Assembly (NCBI RefSeq): GCF_001956915.1
Contig: NZ_MLJO01000004.1
Span: forward strand, 1 to 64,000
Direction of reading: 5' to 3'
DNA: 64,000 nt
DNA from: Intrasporangium flavum
GTDB lineage: Bacteria; Actinomycetota; Actinomycetes; Actinomycetales; Dermatophilaceae
Both the position numbers and the translations under genes were made by a program. This document shows positions 39,901 through 48,781 of the stretch, piece after piece. Numbering within the stretch: position 1 is the first letter of the stretch; each line of letters begins with the position of its first letter. A model generated the notes under the pieces. It saw only the letters and a program-made list of their open reading frames with translations. It ran no database searches and had not been told where the DNA came from.

Positions 39901-42877
39901 GCGAGGGCTGCGCGGCCGACGTCGAGCCGTCACCGAAGTCGAACGCGTACGTCAGGGACTGGCCCTGCGGGTCGCTCGAGGCCGACGCGTCGGCGGTGAC
40001 CGACAGCGGCGCGGTGCCGTTGCTCGGCGTCATGACGAGGCCGGCCGTGGGCGGCTGGACGGGCGGCGGCGGTGCGGCCACGGCGACGGTGCGGCTCGCG
40101 GTCCCTGTGAGGCCGGAGGCGTTGCGTGCCGTCACGGTGACGGTGTCCGTGCCGGCCGTGTCGTAGGTGTGGGTCGCCACGGCGGAGGCCTGACCGGTGA
40201 GGGTCGTGCCGTCGCCGAAGTCGAACGTGTACGTCATGGCCTGGCCCTGCGGGTCGGTCGTGGCGGACGCGTCGGCGCTCACGAGCAGCGGCGCGGTGCC
40301 GCTCGTCGGCGTGACGCCGAGGGCCGCGACCGGCGGCTGGACCGGCGGCGGCAGGTCGGGCTGGAACTCGTAGGCGCCCAGGTCGTCGTAGAGGCGCGGG
40401 CCGGCCGCGAACGTGTTGGTGACGTTCGGGTCGCGCACGCGCGGGGCGCCGAGGATGTCGGCCGCCTGCGCACCGGGCACGCCGCTGTCACCACGGTCGA
40501 TGGCGGGCGAGCCCTCACGCAGGGTGAGGTCCCACGCGCCCGGGTCGGTGAACTTCGCATCGGCCTGGATGCCTGCGGCCTCCTGGCCGGAGACGGTGCG
40601 CATGGCGGCGAGGCTCGTGTACGTCGTGCCCCACGCGTACATGACCCCGGTCTTGCTGAGGTAGACGAGGTTGTGGTCGACGAGCGTGCTGTTCTGGGCC
40701 CCGTCCCAGACGCCGATGTTGCCGGCGCGCCGCGCACAGCTGATGCCGGCGTACGCGGGGTAGACGGCGTTGTCGACCGCGATGTTGTTGGCGATCCGGT
40801 AGCTGCCCGAGGAGGCTCCCTCGAGGTTGATGCCGCTCGTGCAGTTGCGGAAGACCGTGTTGCCGACGATGGTCCCGCCGGTCACGTTGAGGTCGTCGAT
40901 GCCGTGGTCGCCGTTGTTGTACGTGACGTTGAGGGTGACGAGGTTGTTGTTGCCGCCGGTGTAGAGCTGGATGCCGGAGTCCTCGTTGTCGTGGGTCACG
41001 TTGGACGAGATGACGTTCCCCGGGCTCGTGACGTTGATGCCGTTGGCGTTGCGCTGCCAGCCCTGGGCGTTGAAGCTCGACTGGTTGTTCGTCACGGTGT
41101 TGCCGGTCGAGGTGTTCGTGACGTAGATGCCGGTGTCGCTGTTGTGGTTGGTGTTGTTGTCGGCGACGAGGGAGTTGTTCGTCGTGCGGATGCTGATGCC
41201 GGGCGCCGTCGCGCTCTGCGCCGGACGTCCGGCGTTCGTGACGGTGTTGCCACGGACCGTGATGTGGTCGCTCTTGGTGACGTAGATGCCGTCGCCGGTG
41301 GTCCCGGTGAAGGTGAGGTTGGACAGGGAGATGTAGCTCTTCGTCGAGATGTACGCGCCGTTGGTCACGCCGGTGCCGATGACGGGGTTGCGCCCGGGCC
41401 AGCTCGTGATGGTGATGGGGGCGCTCGCGGTGCCCGACGCGGACGGCTTGATCGTCTCGGCGTACGTGCCGTCACCGATGTAGAGCGCGTTGCCGGCCTG
41501 GAGGCGGCTGACGCCCTTGGTCACGGTGCAGAACGGGGCGCTCGCCGTGCCGTTGCCCGCGTCGCTGCACACCGGGCTGGTCTTGTCGACGTAGTAGTCG
41601 GTGGCCACCGGGATCACCGGCGGGGTGCCGATGACGTACTCGTCGATGACGCTGCCCGCGGTGCACGTCATGTCGTCGCGCGAGGCGGCCTCGTCGCACA
41701 CGGCCTGCAGCTTGAGGCCGGTGCTGCCGACGTCGACCCGCATGTGCGACAGGTGGAAGGTGCGGAAGGCGGTGCGCGGGTCGGTGCTCGTCCACGGCGT
41801 CTCCGCCGAGGACGGCGCCCCGACGGTCACGTGGGTGACGCCCTGGATCGGCTGGAAGCGCTCGTAGTCGTGGGAGTGGCCGTTGATGTTGAGGACGTAC
41901 TTGCTGTAGGTCTGCCCGAAACCGTCGAGGATCGAGGCGATCCCGGTCTCGCCCGGGTGGTAGCCGGTGGAGTACGCGGGCCGGTGGCCGTAGGTGACGA
42001 TGTACTTGATGTTCGGGTCGTCCTGGGCCTGGCGCATCAGCGGGCCGGCCTTGGACTGCCAGTCGCTCCAGGCGCCCGTCCACGGCTCCGGGTAGGCGAT
42101 GAAGCGCACCGGACCGGCGTCGAACCAGCCCCAGTCGTTGCCCCCGGAGGAGATCGCCGGCGACCCGGGTGACGCGGCCGCGTGCGGCATGAGCAGCCGG
42201 CCCTTGTAGTTGCGCAGGTCGTCCGAGCCGGCGACGTCGTACTCGTGGTTGCCCCACGCGGGCATGTAGGCGGCCCGGGTGCTCCAGCGCATGACGTCGT
42301 TGAAGTGCTGCGCGACGGCCGAGAGCGAGGAGCTCGTCCCGTTCGCGTACGTCAGGTCGCCGACCATGAGGACGAACGACGGGTCGTCGGCACTGATGTT
42401 GTCGAGGGTCGCCCCGAGGTGGGAGAAGTGCACGCTGTCACCGACGTCGCCGATGGCGTCGAAGCGGAAGCTCGAGCTCGCGGAGGGAGGCGCGTGGAAG
42501 GTGTAGTCCGGTCCGCCGCCGATCGAGTAGTGGTACTCCGTGCCCGGCACGAGGCCGCCCAGCTCGAGCTGCCAGAAGGGCCCGGTGGAGTCCCACGGCG
42601 TCCACCCCGGCGCCACGCCGGTGGCGGTCTGGCCGTAGTCGGTCGACGTGCCCCAGCGGACGTCGTTCGCCGTGCCGCGCCAGTCGATGGCCACCGACGT
42701 CGACCCGGTGAAGGTGTAGTGCACGTTGTCGACGGCGGTGTCGGCCCAGCCCGGTGAGGCCGGTGCCCCCACGAGCAGCGCCAGCGCGGCGACGACGGCG
42801 GGCGGCAGGACCCGGGCCAGCCACCGACCGCGTCGGCGGGGGCTTCGGGCAGGAGACAGCGGCGACCCCACGTTCAT
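36953..42877 (-). CDS. Secreted purple-acid-phosphatase-like / beta-helix / PKD-repeat giant protein
   Basis: The 1974-residue precursor has a signal peptide (basic residues, hydrophobic core about residues 23-43). A fibronectin-like N-domain precedes a metallophosphatase domain with all five family motifs: IGDVGDS, VGDLTYA, WGNHEYD, YGHRPAY and NGHSHDYER. From about residue 430 to 840 a right-handed parallel beta-helix contains many Asn/Gly turns. About ten PKD repeats (residues 846-1769, 92 residues each, ending TYAFDFGDG-like) follow, then a 200-residue C-terminal beta-sandwich. No cell-wall anchor or LPXTG is visible. It probably binds or digests phosphate esters or polysaccharide outside the cell. 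The pmt gene is next. Confidence 0.85.
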   Translation of the reverse strand: MNVGSPLSPARSPRRRGRWLARVLPPAVVAALALLVGAPASPGWADTAVDNVHYTFTGSTSVAIDWRGTANDVRWGTSTDYGQTATGVAPGWTPWDSTGPFWQLELGGLVPGTEYHYSIGGGPDYTFHAPPSASSSFRFDAIGDVGDSVHFSHLGATLDNISADDPSFVLMVGDLTYANGTSSSLSAVAQHFNDVMRWSTRAAYMPAWGNHEYDVAGSDDLRNYKGRLLMPHAAASPGSPAISSGGNDWGWFDAGPVRFIAYPEPWTGAWSDWQSKAGPLMRQAQDDPNIKYIVTYGHRPAYSTGYHPGETGIASILDGFGQTYSKYVLNINGHSHDYERFQPIQGVTHVTVGAPSSAETPWTSTDPRTAFRTFHLSHMRVDVGSTGLKLQAVCDEAASRDDMTCTAGSVIDEYVIGTPPVIPVATDYYVDKTSPVCSDAGNGTASAPFCTVTKGVSRLQAGNALYIGDGTYAETIKPSASGTASAPITITSWPGRNPVIGTGVTNGAYISTKSYISLSNLTFTGTTGDGIYVTKSDHITVRGNTVTNAGRPAQSATAPGISIRTTNNSLVADNNTNHNSDTGIYVTNTSTGNTVTNNQSSFNAQGWQRNANGINVTSPGNVISSNVTHDNEDSGIQLYTGGNNNLVTLNVTYNNGDHGIDDLNVTGGTIVGNTVFRNCTSGINLEGASSGSYRIANNIAVDNAVYPAYAGISCARRAGNIGVWDGAQNSTLVDHNLVYLSKTGVMYAWGTTYTSLAAMRTVSGQEAAGIQADAKFTDPGAWDLTLREGSPAIDRGDSGVPGAQAADILGAPRVRDPNVTNTFAAGPRLYDDLGAYEFQPDLPPPVQPPVAALGVTPTSGTAPLLVSADASATTDPQGQAMTYTFDFGDGTTLTGQASAVATHTYDTAGTDTVTVTARNASGLTGTASRTVAVAAPPPPVQPPTAGLVMTPSNGTAPLSVTADASASSDPQGQSLTYAFDFGDGSTSAAQPSPTASHVYTAVGTFTAKVTVRNTSGLSTTTTATVTTSNPPVVVPPTAALSVTPASGDAPLSLTADASASSDPQAQTLSYAFDFGDGTTVPASTTATANHTYSTPGSYTVTVTVTNTSGLSDSAARTVSVTTPPPPVQPPVATLAVTPSTGTAPLDVTADASASTDPQAQALSYAFDFGDGTSVTASATATANHTFTAAGTYPVTVTVTNTSGLTATDTRSVTVSGPPPPLQPPSASLTVTPSSGDAPLVVTADASGSSDPQGQALSYAFDFGDGTTVPASATATAGHTYSIPGSYTVTMTVANTSGLTATAQRAVTADTPPPPIQPPTAALTVTPSSGTAPLAVTADASASTDPQGQALSYAFDFGDGTTVPASTTASASHTYSTAGSYAVTVTVTNASGLTGTDSRGVTVTPPILPPVASLTVTPSTGTAPLGVTADASSSTDPQGQALSYAFDFGDGVTVAASSLPSTTHTYSTAGSYTVTVTVGNTSGRTSTAQRTVTVSAPIRPPTAALTVTPSSGTAPVGVTADASASTDPQGQALTYAFSWGDGGSTTASAATTATHTYTTAGSYTVTVTATNTSGLVGTATRTVSVAAPILPPTPALTVTPSSGVAPVTVTADASASTDPQGQTMTYGFAWGDGTTTAASATATATHTYATAGTRTVTVTVTNTSGKTATASRSVTVTAPQAPTAALTVTPSSGTAPVTVTANASASTDPQGQSLTYGFAWGDGTTTAASATSSATHTYPTAGSYTVTVTVRNTSGLTSTAQRTVTVTAPLPGYVGTIGTVSSTSTSTSGVLTLAGTTTVQQNHTVVLTLQMRTQSTNGTVAATDTAGNTYTVARSVTVSGGRLVVLTAQAIAPLPTGARITVTFPSATTYRMVADDLVGVSQVDRVASATGTNRSFSSGSTQTTRAAREVVFGAVASFTSSSNPTWTSAWTGLTPQATGSTNLGRAYQLPTSTGTFRADGTTSGTWAALVLTFRP
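37565..40345. repeat. Ten tandem PKD-coding repeats of about 276-282 bp
   Basis: The DNA coding the PKD repeats of the giant protein repeats every 264-300 bp, with the same core in each (FDFGDG, or FSWGDG/FAWGDG in the last three). The pattern implies expansion by recombination and may be unstable. Confidence 0.85.
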
Positions 42878-42883
42878 GGCCCG

Positions 42884-42889
42884 ACGCTA
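42884..42889 (-). promoter_or_regulatory. Leaderless -10 element (TAGCGT)
   Basis: TAGCGT on the minus strand ends 6 bases before the ATG at 42877 of the PKD protein gene. Confidence 0.5.
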
Positions 42890-42968
42890 GGGACGCGTCG
42901 GGCCCCGTACGACCGGTCCGCGGCGGAGGGCCGACTACGTCATCGGCTGTAGCCCCTCAGACAGCCCC

Positions 42969-44564
42969 TCAGACCCAGCTGGGGAACCACATCCGCGCCT
43001 GCCACTCCGACAGCGGTATGACGTCGGCGACGTAGATCGGCAGGAAGAAGGCGAAGAGGGCCATCGTCAGCAGGACGAACCCACCGATGACACCGAGGCC
43101 GACGCGTCGGCGCGTCGCCGACGCGTCGCGCCCGCCCATCACCAGGCCGAGCACGTACACGCAGGCGAGGACGACGAACGGCACGAACGCGACCTCGTAG
43201 AAGGAGTAGATCGTGCGGTTGCCGAGGAAGAACCACGGCAGGTAGCCGGCGAAGAGGCCGCAGAGGATCGCCCCGGCGCGCCAGTCGCGCCGCAGCGCCC
43301 ACATGAAGAGCAGGACGAAGATCGCCAGCGTCGCCGTCCACCAGATCGAGACGGTGCCGATCGAGGTGATCGCCTTGCTGCACTGGTCGACGAGGCAGCC
43401 CTCCGCGCCCTTCTTGGGACCCTCGTAGAAGAACGACGTGGGACGGCCCTGGATGAGCCAGGACCACGGGTTGGTCTGGTACGGGTGCGAGGACGTGATC
43501 GCCTGCGTCGAGGCGTACATCTGCTGGTGGTAGGCCCACAGCGACCGCCACCAGTCGGGCAGCCAGGCGTAGCGGGTGTCGGGGTTGTTCGCCGCCCAGG
43601 TGCGGAACGAGCCGCCCTGGGTGAGGATCCAGCCGGTCCAGCTGGCGACGTACGTGACGACCGCGGTGCCGACGACCTGGACGAAGGCGAACGGCCCGTC
43701 CTTGACGAGGGCGCCGGAGAACCAGCGGCGCACCCCCGCTGCACGGCGCGCGCCGACGTCCCAGAGGACCGTGAGCAGGCCGAACGCGACGACGAAGTAG
43801 AGGCCCGACCACTTGGTGCCGGCCGAGAGCCCGAGCATGACGCCGGCCACCCAGCGCCACGGTCGCCAGCCCAGCCACGGCCCGAGCCGTGTCGTGGCGG
43901 CCCGGGGTCGGTCGCCGACCTTGCGGGCCAGCACCTCGCGCGCCCGGTCGCGGTCGATGAGCAGGGCCCCGAAGGCGGCGAGGCCGAAGAACATGACGAA
44001 GATGTCGAGCAGGCCGGTGCGCGAGTGGACGAAGTGGTGGCCCTCGAAGGCGAGCAGGGCGGCGGCGACGGTGCCGAGCAGGTCGGAGCGGAAGAGGCGG
44101 CGCGCGATGCGCCCGAGCATGAAGATCGAGATCGTGCCGGCGAGGGCGACGGCGAAGCGCCACCCGAAGGAGTTGAGGATGCCGAACGGCATCTCGCCCC
44201 ACCCGATGAGCCACTTGCCGACGGGCGGGTGCACGACGAAGTCGCCCTCGGTGCCGTAGACCATCGGGTCGTTGGCGGTGAAGTGCTGGTCGACCTGGTT
44301 GGCCTGCTGCAGCACCTCGTCGTTCTTCATCTCGAACCAGTACAGGACCATCGACCAGCCCTGCTTGACGTAGTACGTCTCGTCGAAGACGAGCTGGTGC
44401 GGCGCCCCGACGTGCCAGAAGCGCATGAAGCCGCCGACGATCGTGAAGAACAGGGGGCCGGCCCAGCCGAGCCACGCGACGCGTCCGGCGACCCGACGCG
44501 TCAGGCGGAAGTCGTCGGCGGGGTCCCCGAGCAGGCGGACGCGCACCTGCCGGGTCGAGTTCAT
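42969..44564 (-). CDS. pmt: Dolichyl-phosphate-mannose-protein mannosyltransferase (Pmt)
   Basis: The 531-residue membrane enzyme has about ten to twelve segments and the GT-C features of Pmt. The acidic pair DE in VFDETYYVKQGWSMVLYW sits in the first external loop, then come VVHPPVGKWLIGWGEMPFG, HHFVHSRTGLLDIFVMFFGL, GLSAGTKWSGLYFVVAFG and the WRSLWAYHQQMYA block. It transfers mannose from polyprenyl-phosphate-mannose to Ser/Thr of exported proteins. The start at 44564 has TACGAT 7 bases upstream. A 12-bp tandem AGCCCCTCAGAC (42951-42974) covers the stop codon. The neighbouring Thr/Ser-rich PKD protein may be a substrate. Confidence 0.93.
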   Translation of the reverse strand: MNSTRQVRVRLLGDPADDFRLTRRVAGRVAWLGWAGPLFFTIVGGFMRFWHVGAPHQLVFDETYYVKQGWSMVLYWFEMKNDEVLQQANQVDQHFTANDPMVYGTEGDFVVHPPVGKWLIGWGEMPFGILNSFGWRFAVALAGTISIFMLGRIARRLFRSDLLGTVAAALLAFEGHHFVHSRTGLLDIFVMFFGLAAFGALLIDRDRAREVLARKVGDRPRAATTRLGPWLGWRPWRWVAGVMLGLSAGTKWSGLYFVVAFGLLTVLWDVGARRAAGVRRWFSGALVKDGPFAFVQVVGTAVVTYVASWTGWILTQGGSFRTWAANNPDTRYAWLPDWWRSLWAYHQQMYASTQAITSSHPYQTNPWSWLIQGRPTSFFYEGPKKGAEGCLVDQCSKAITSIGTVSIWWTATLAIFVLLFMWALRRDWRAGAILCGLFAGYLPWFFLGNRTIYSFYEVAFVPFVVLACVYVLGLVMGGRDASATRRRVGLGVIGGFVLLTMALFAFFLPIYVADVIPLSEWQARMWFPSWV

Positions 44565-44571
44565 GCGCGCC

Positions 44572-44577
44572 ATCGTA
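44572..44577 (-). promoter_or_regulatory. Leaderless -10 element (TACGAT) of pmt
   Basis: TACGAT ends 7 bases before the ATG at 44564. It favours that ATG over the one three codons upstream at 44573. Confidence 0.5.
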
Positions 44578-44596
44578 TGCAGTGCGGCCGCACGGC

Positions 44597-45433
44597 TCAG
44601 AGGGAGATGCCGCGGGCGCGCAGCACCGAGTAGCCGAGGAAGGCGACGACGTCGAGGATCGTGTGGCACACGACGAGGGGCATGACGCGTCGGGTGCGCA
44701 CGAAGACGAGCCCGAGGATGAGCCCCATGGCGATGTTGCCGACGAAGCCGCCGAAGCCCTGGTACAGGTGGTAGGAGCCGCGGACGAGCGCCGACAGGGC
44801 GATGACGAGCGGCCAGGCCCAGCCGGACTGCCGCCAGCGCGTGAAGAGGTAGCCGACCATGACGACCTCCTCGAGGACCGCGTTGCCGACGGCGGCGAGC
44901 ACGAGCACCGGGACGGTCCACCAGGCGGCCTCGAGGTTGGCCGCGGAGACGTTGGTGTTGACGCCGAGCGCGCGGGCCAGCAGGTAGAGGCCCAGGCCGG
45001 GGATGCCGATGACGGCGGCGAGCCCGACGCCACGGAGCAGGTCGCGGCCCGGCTCGGTGCGGTCCAGGCCGACGAAGCGCCCGGCCCGCACGTCGACGGA
45101 CGGGCGCCGCACGTGGCCCAGCAGGTACAGGGCGAGCAGCACGGGCACGAGCGGCAGCAGGATGTTGGCCAGCTGGTAGGCGAGGTCGAGCCAGGGCCGG
45201 TCGGGCGTCGCGGACTGGTTCATCGCCGTCGTCTGCTGCGACAGCGGCACGGCGCGGGTCAGCTTCTCGACGATCGACAGCACGGCGTACACGGCCGAGG
45301 AGCCGAGGCTGACGCCGAGGACGAGGAGCGTCTCGCCGCGCAGCGAACGCCGGGCCGCGGGCTCGTCGACGAGCACGGGGTCCCACGGTGAGGGGCGCGA
45401 CAGGAACCGGGCCAGGGCACCGGGGGACGACAT
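44597..45433 (-). CDS. CPBP family intramembrane metalloprotease
   Basis: The 278-residue protein has about eight membrane segments and the CAAX/CPBP (ABI) motifs. Motif 1 is NAVLEEVVMVGYLFTRW with the Glu-Glu pair, motif 2 is RGSYHLYQG with a His, and motif 3 is VVCHTILDVVAF with a second His and Asp. The usual Arg of EExxxR is replaced by Gly-Tyr, so activity is not certain. It could process prenylated or membrane proteins or serve as a bacteriocin-immunity-like factor. It is divergent from the dienelactone hydrolase gene with two -10 elements in the 35-base gap. Confidence 0.85.
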   Translation of the reverse strand: MSSPGALARFLSRPSPWDPVLVDEPAARRSLRGETLLVLGVSLGSSAVYAVLSIVEKLTRAVPLSQQTTAMNQSATPDRPWLDLAYQLANILLPLVPVLLALYLLGHVRRPSVDVRAGRFVGLDRTEPGRDLLRGVGLAAVIGIPGLGLYLLARALGVNTNVSAANLEAAWWTVPVLVLAAVGNAVLEEVVMVGYLFTRWRQSGWAWPLVIALSALVRGSYHLYQGFGGFVGNIAMGLILGLVFVRTRRVMPLVVCHTILDVVAFLGYSVLRARGISL

Positions 45434-45439
45434 GCCGTC

Positions 45440-45445
45440 ACTGTA
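45440..45445 (-). promoter_or_regulatory. Leaderless -10 element (TACAGT) of the CPBP gene
   Basis: TACAGT ends 6 bases before the ATG at 45433 on the minus strand. Confidence 0.5.
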
Positions 45446-45456
45446 GTCATCGTGGG

Positions 45457-45462
45457 TACGTT
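45457..45462 (+). promoter_or_regulatory. Leaderless -10 element (TACGTT) of the hydrolase gene
   Basis: TACGTT ends 6 bases before the GTG at 45469. It lies 12 bases from the divergent CPBP element, so RNA polymerase can probably occupy only one at a time. Confidence 0.5.
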
Positions 45463-45468
45463 CCAGAC

Positions 45469-46206
45469 GTGTCGTTGCTCTCCGGCTGGCGGCGCGGCGA
45501 CCACGCCGCGGACGGCTTCGCCTACCCGGTCTACGAGCGCGGCACCGGCCCCGGGATCGTCCTCGTGCACGAGAGCCCCGGCCTGACGCCGGAGGTCATC
45601 GAGCTCGGCGACGAGCTCGTCGAGGACGGGTTCACCGTCGCGATGCCGCACCTGTTCGGCTCCTCCCACGCGCGGCCGCGCACGTGGGAGGCCGTGCGGG
45701 TCGTGCCGCGGCTCTGCGTCACGCGGGAGTTCACGATGGTCGCCACCGGCCGGACGGCCCCGCTCGCCGGCTGGCTGCGCAGCCTCGCGCGCGACCTGCA
45801 CGGACGCGTCGGGGGCCCGGGGGTGGGGGCGCTCGGCATGTGCGTCACGGGCGGCTTCGCCCTGGCCATGATGGTCGACCCCGTCGTCGTCGCGCCGGTC
45901 GTCGCCCAGCCCGCGACGCCGCTGCCGCTGGGCGCCCGACGGGCCGCCGACGTCAACCTCGACGCGGACGACCTCGACGCCGTGCGACGCCGCGTGGCCG
46001 CCGGCTGCCCGGTGCTCGGCTTGCGCTACCGCGACGACTGGGTGACCGGCACCCGTTTCGACACGCTGCGGCGCGAGCTCGGCGACGGCTTCCTCGCCGT
46101 CGAGCTCGACGGGCACGGCCACGCCACCCTGACCGACCACCGCCACCCCGAGGCCGTCGACGCCGTGCGCACCTTCTTCCGCGAGCGGCTCCGCTCGACC
46201 CCTTGA
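45469..46206 (+). CDS. Dienelactone hydrolase family protein
   Basis: The 245-residue cytoplasmic protein has the DLH pattern. GIVLVHESPGLTPEVIELGDELVEDGFTVAMPHLFG is near the N-terminus and the nucleophile motif is VGALGMCVTGGFALAM (Cys in the elbow, GxCxGG). Acid and His come from RYRDDWVTGTRFD and LDGHGHATLT. It should hydrolyse lactones or esters, as in chlorocatechol degradation, but no pathway genes are near. The GTG start has TACGTT 6 bases upstream. It is divergent from the CPBP protease gene. Confidence 0.85.
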   Translation: MSLLSGWRRGDHAADGFAYPVYERGTGPGIVLVHESPGLTPEVIELGDELVEDGFTVAMPHLFGSSHARPRTWEAVRVVPRLCVTREFTMVATGRTAPLAGWLRSLARDLHGRVGGPGVGALGMCVTGGFALAMMVDPVVVAPVVAQPATPLPLGARRAADVNLDADDLDAVRRRVAAGCPVLGLRYRDDWVTGTRFDTLRRELGDGFLAVELDGHGHATLTDHRHPEAVDAVRTFFRERLRSTP

Positions 46207-46338
46207 GCGGCAGGACAATCCGGGTACAACGGACACCTTCACCGATCCCTGCACGAACGGGTCCCGCACGGCCCTACGCTGCGCTTGCGCCGGACATCGC
46301 CGGCGGCTCGGGGGAGTCCGTCGTCGAAGGGCTTATCC

Positions 46339-48648
46339 ATGAGGAAGAGAGTTCTGGCGGTCCCGGCAGGGGTTCTGGCCGTCGCCCTGACCCTCGGGTC
46401 GTACACCACGGCGGCCTCGGCCGTCACCGCAGCGAACGGCAAGGGGGCCGGCGCGCAGCAGGGCAGGGACAACCCGGCCCACCCGCTCGGCAAGAAGCAG
46501 GACTCCTTGCGCACCAAGGGTGTCCAGATGAAGCTGTCCGGCAAGCTGGCCGCCGACGCCAAGGTGGCGAAGGTGGCGGGCGGCCAGTACGTCGAGCTGG
46601 CCCGCGAGGGCGAGGACTCGATCTGGACCGTCACGGGCGAGTTCGGCACACAGTCGAGCACCAGCTTCGGGGGCCTGCCCGGCCCGATGCACAACCAGAT
46701 CCCGCAGCCCGACCGGTCGGTCGACAACACGACGATCTGGGCCCCGGACTTCTCGAGCGACTACTACGAGAAGCTGCTCTTCTCCGACACCGCCGGTGAC
46801 GTCTCGATGCGCAACTTCTACAAGGAGCAGAGCTCGAACCGGTACACGGTCAACGGCGAGGTGACCGACTGGGTCCAGGTGCCGTACAACGCCGCGTACT
46901 ACGGCTCGAACTACTGCGGCGGCATCACCTGCGCGCGCACGTGGCTCTTCGTCCAGGACTCGGTGAACGCCTGGTACGCAAGGGAGGTCGCGAGCGGCAA
47001 GACCGACGCGCAGATCGCCCAGGAGCTCGCCAAGTACGACGTCTGGGACCGCTACGACTACGACGACGACGGCAACTTCAACGAGCCCGACGGCTACATC
47101 GACCACTTCCAGTCGATCCACGCCGGTGAGGGCGAGGAGACCGGCGGCGGCGCCTACGGCACCGACGCGATCTGGTCGCACCGCTGGTACGCCTTCTACA
47201 ACAACATCGGCTCGACCGGGCCGGCCTTCAACAAGCTCGGCGGCGTGCGCATCGGCTCGAGCAACCTCTGGATCGGCGACTACACCGTCGAACCCGAGAA
47301 CGGCGGCGTCGGCGTGTTCTCGCACGAGTTCGGCCACGACCTCGGACTGCCCGACCTCTACGACACGTCCGGCAACACCGGCGGCGCGGAGAACTCGACC
47401 GGCTTCTGGACGCTCTACTCGTCCGGGTCCTACGGCAGCAGCGGCCGCCCCGAGGACGGCATCGGCAGCGAGCCGATCCCGATGTCGGCCTACGAGAAGA
47501 TCTTCCTCGGCTGGTCGAACTACACGGTCGTGCCCTACGGCAAGAAGGCCTCGATCAAGCTCGGCCCGGCCTCGGCCAACACCAAGCAGGCGCAACAGGT
47601 CGTCGCGATGCTGCCCGACAAGGCCGTCACGACCGACATCGGCGCGCCCTACGCGGGCTCGTACTTCTACCACTCGGGCTCGGGCAACGACCTCGACACC
47701 TCGATGACGAAGTCGGTGACGCTCCCGGCCGGCACGGTCTCGCTGTCGGCCAAGGTGCGCTACGACATCGAGCAGGACTGGGACTACGCCTACCTCACGG
47801 TCAACGGCAACCCCGTGGCGACCAGCCGCTCGACGTCGACCAACCCGAACGGGCAGAACTTCGGCAACGGCATCACCGGCTCGACCGGTGGCGCCTGGGC
47901 CGACCTCACGGCCGACCTGTCCGCGTATGCCGGCCAGACGGTGACCCTCGGGTTCCGGTACTGGACCGACGGCGCCGTGGCGCCGGCCGGCTTCGGCGTC
48001 GATGACGTGGCCGTCACCGGTCAGGCGGTCGACGGGGCCGAGTCCGACACGGGCTGGACGCTGTCCGGCTTCTCGCGCACGACGGGGTCGGTGACGAAGA
48101 AGTACTTCAACGCCTACTTCGCCGAGCTGCGCAACTACCAGGGCTACGACCGTGGTCTGAAGACGGGGCCGTACAACTTCGGCTTCCTCGACAACCCGAA
48201 CCTGCAGAACCAGGTCGAGCACTTCCCGTACCAGGACGGCCTGCTCGTCTGGTACTACGACACCTCGTTCGCCGACAACAACGTCGGCGACGCCTGCCTC
48301 GCGGGCCGCTGCGGTGGCCTCTACCTGCCGGTCGACGCCCACCCCGGGATGCTCCTCCGGCCGGACAACGGCAAGGTGTGGCGGCCGCGCATCCAGTCCT
48401 ACGACTCGACCTTCGGGCTCGAGCCGACGGACCGGATCACGTTGCACGCGGGCTCGATCGGGCAGACGTACGGCGGTCTCGCGGCCAACCCGCTCTTCGA
48501 CGACACGAAGAGCTACTGGGTCGCGCCCGACGCGTCGACCGGCAACCTCGGCTGGTCCAGCGTCCAGGTGCCGAAGACCGGCACGAAGATCCGCGTCGTG
48601 TCCTCCTCGACGCAGGGTTCGTTCATGCAGGTGGCGGTCAACCAGTGA
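46339..48648 (+). CDS. M6 family (immune inhibitor A-like) secreted metalloprotease
   Basis: The 769-residue precursor has a signal peptide (MRKRVLAVPAGVLAVALTLG, ending Ala-Ser-Ala near residue 28). A propeptide-like region follows to about residue 130, and the catalytic domain contains HEFGHDLGLPDLYD (zinc HExxHxxGxxD) near residue 332. Downstream of it is a beta-sandwich with a YDIEQDWDYAYLTVNG stretch, then a C-terminal part where LVWYYDTSFADNNVG is seen. It should be an extracellular zinc endopeptidase for protein feeding. GAAGGG lies before the ATG at 46339. No cognate inhibitor or exporter is in the window, so it uses the general Sec route. Confidence 0.92.
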   Translation: MRKRVLAVPAGVLAVALTLGSYTTAASAVTAANGKGAGAQQGRDNPAHPLGKKQDSLRTKGVQMKLSGKLAADAKVAKVAGGQYVELAREGEDSIWTVTGEFGTQSSTSFGGLPGPMHNQIPQPDRSVDNTTIWAPDFSSDYYEKLLFSDTAGDVSMRNFYKEQSSNRYTVNGEVTDWVQVPYNAAYYGSNYCGGITCARTWLFVQDSVNAWYAREVASGKTDAQIAQELAKYDVWDRYDYDDDGNFNEPDGYIDHFQSIHAGEGEETGGGAYGTDAIWSHRWYAFYNNIGSTGPAFNKLGGVRIGSSNLWIGDYTVEPENGGVGVFSHEFGHDLGLPDLYDTSGNTGGAENSTGFWTLYSSGSYGSSGRPEDGIGSEPIPMSAYEKIFLGWSNYTVVPYGKKASIKLGPASANTKQAQQVVAMLPDKAVTTDIGAPYAGSYFYHSGSGNDLDTSMTKSVTLPAGTVSLSAKVRYDIEQDWDYAYLTVNGNPVATSRSTSTNPNGQNFGNGITGSTGGAWADLTADLSAYAGQTVTLGFRYWTDGAVAPAGFGVDDVAVTGQAVDGAESDTGWTLSGFSRTTGSVTKKYFNAYFAELRNYQGYDRGLKTGPYNFGFLDNPNLQNQVEHFPYQDGLLVWYYDTSFADNNVGDACLAGRCGGLYLPVDAHPGMLLRPDNGKVWRPRIQSYDSTFGLEPTDRITLHAGSIGQTYGGLAANPLFDDTKSYWVAPDASTGNLGWSSVQVPKTGTKIRVVSSSTQGSFMQVAVNQ

Positions 48649-48781
48649 GGGGCTGAGACCTCCGGAGGGGAGGGCGGAGGGGTGGACGGCGCGGGCCGGC
48701 CACCCCTCCGTCGCGTCCGCGGGGCCCCGGACGGCGGACGTGGGGGAGCCAAATGCGTTGGCGCCGTGGACGGTCCAGCCC

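Noticed and set aside
37565-40345. Possible CRISPR or insertion-type repeat
   Set aside because: The repeated DNA is in frame and encodes PKD domains, with a continuous reading frame.
37472-42172. Long plus-strand open frame (1566 codons) opposite the PKD giant protein
   Set aside because: It is the complement of repeated PKD codons in GC-rich DNA, has Arg/Gly/Val-only composition and no domain; the minus-strand protein has clear motifs.
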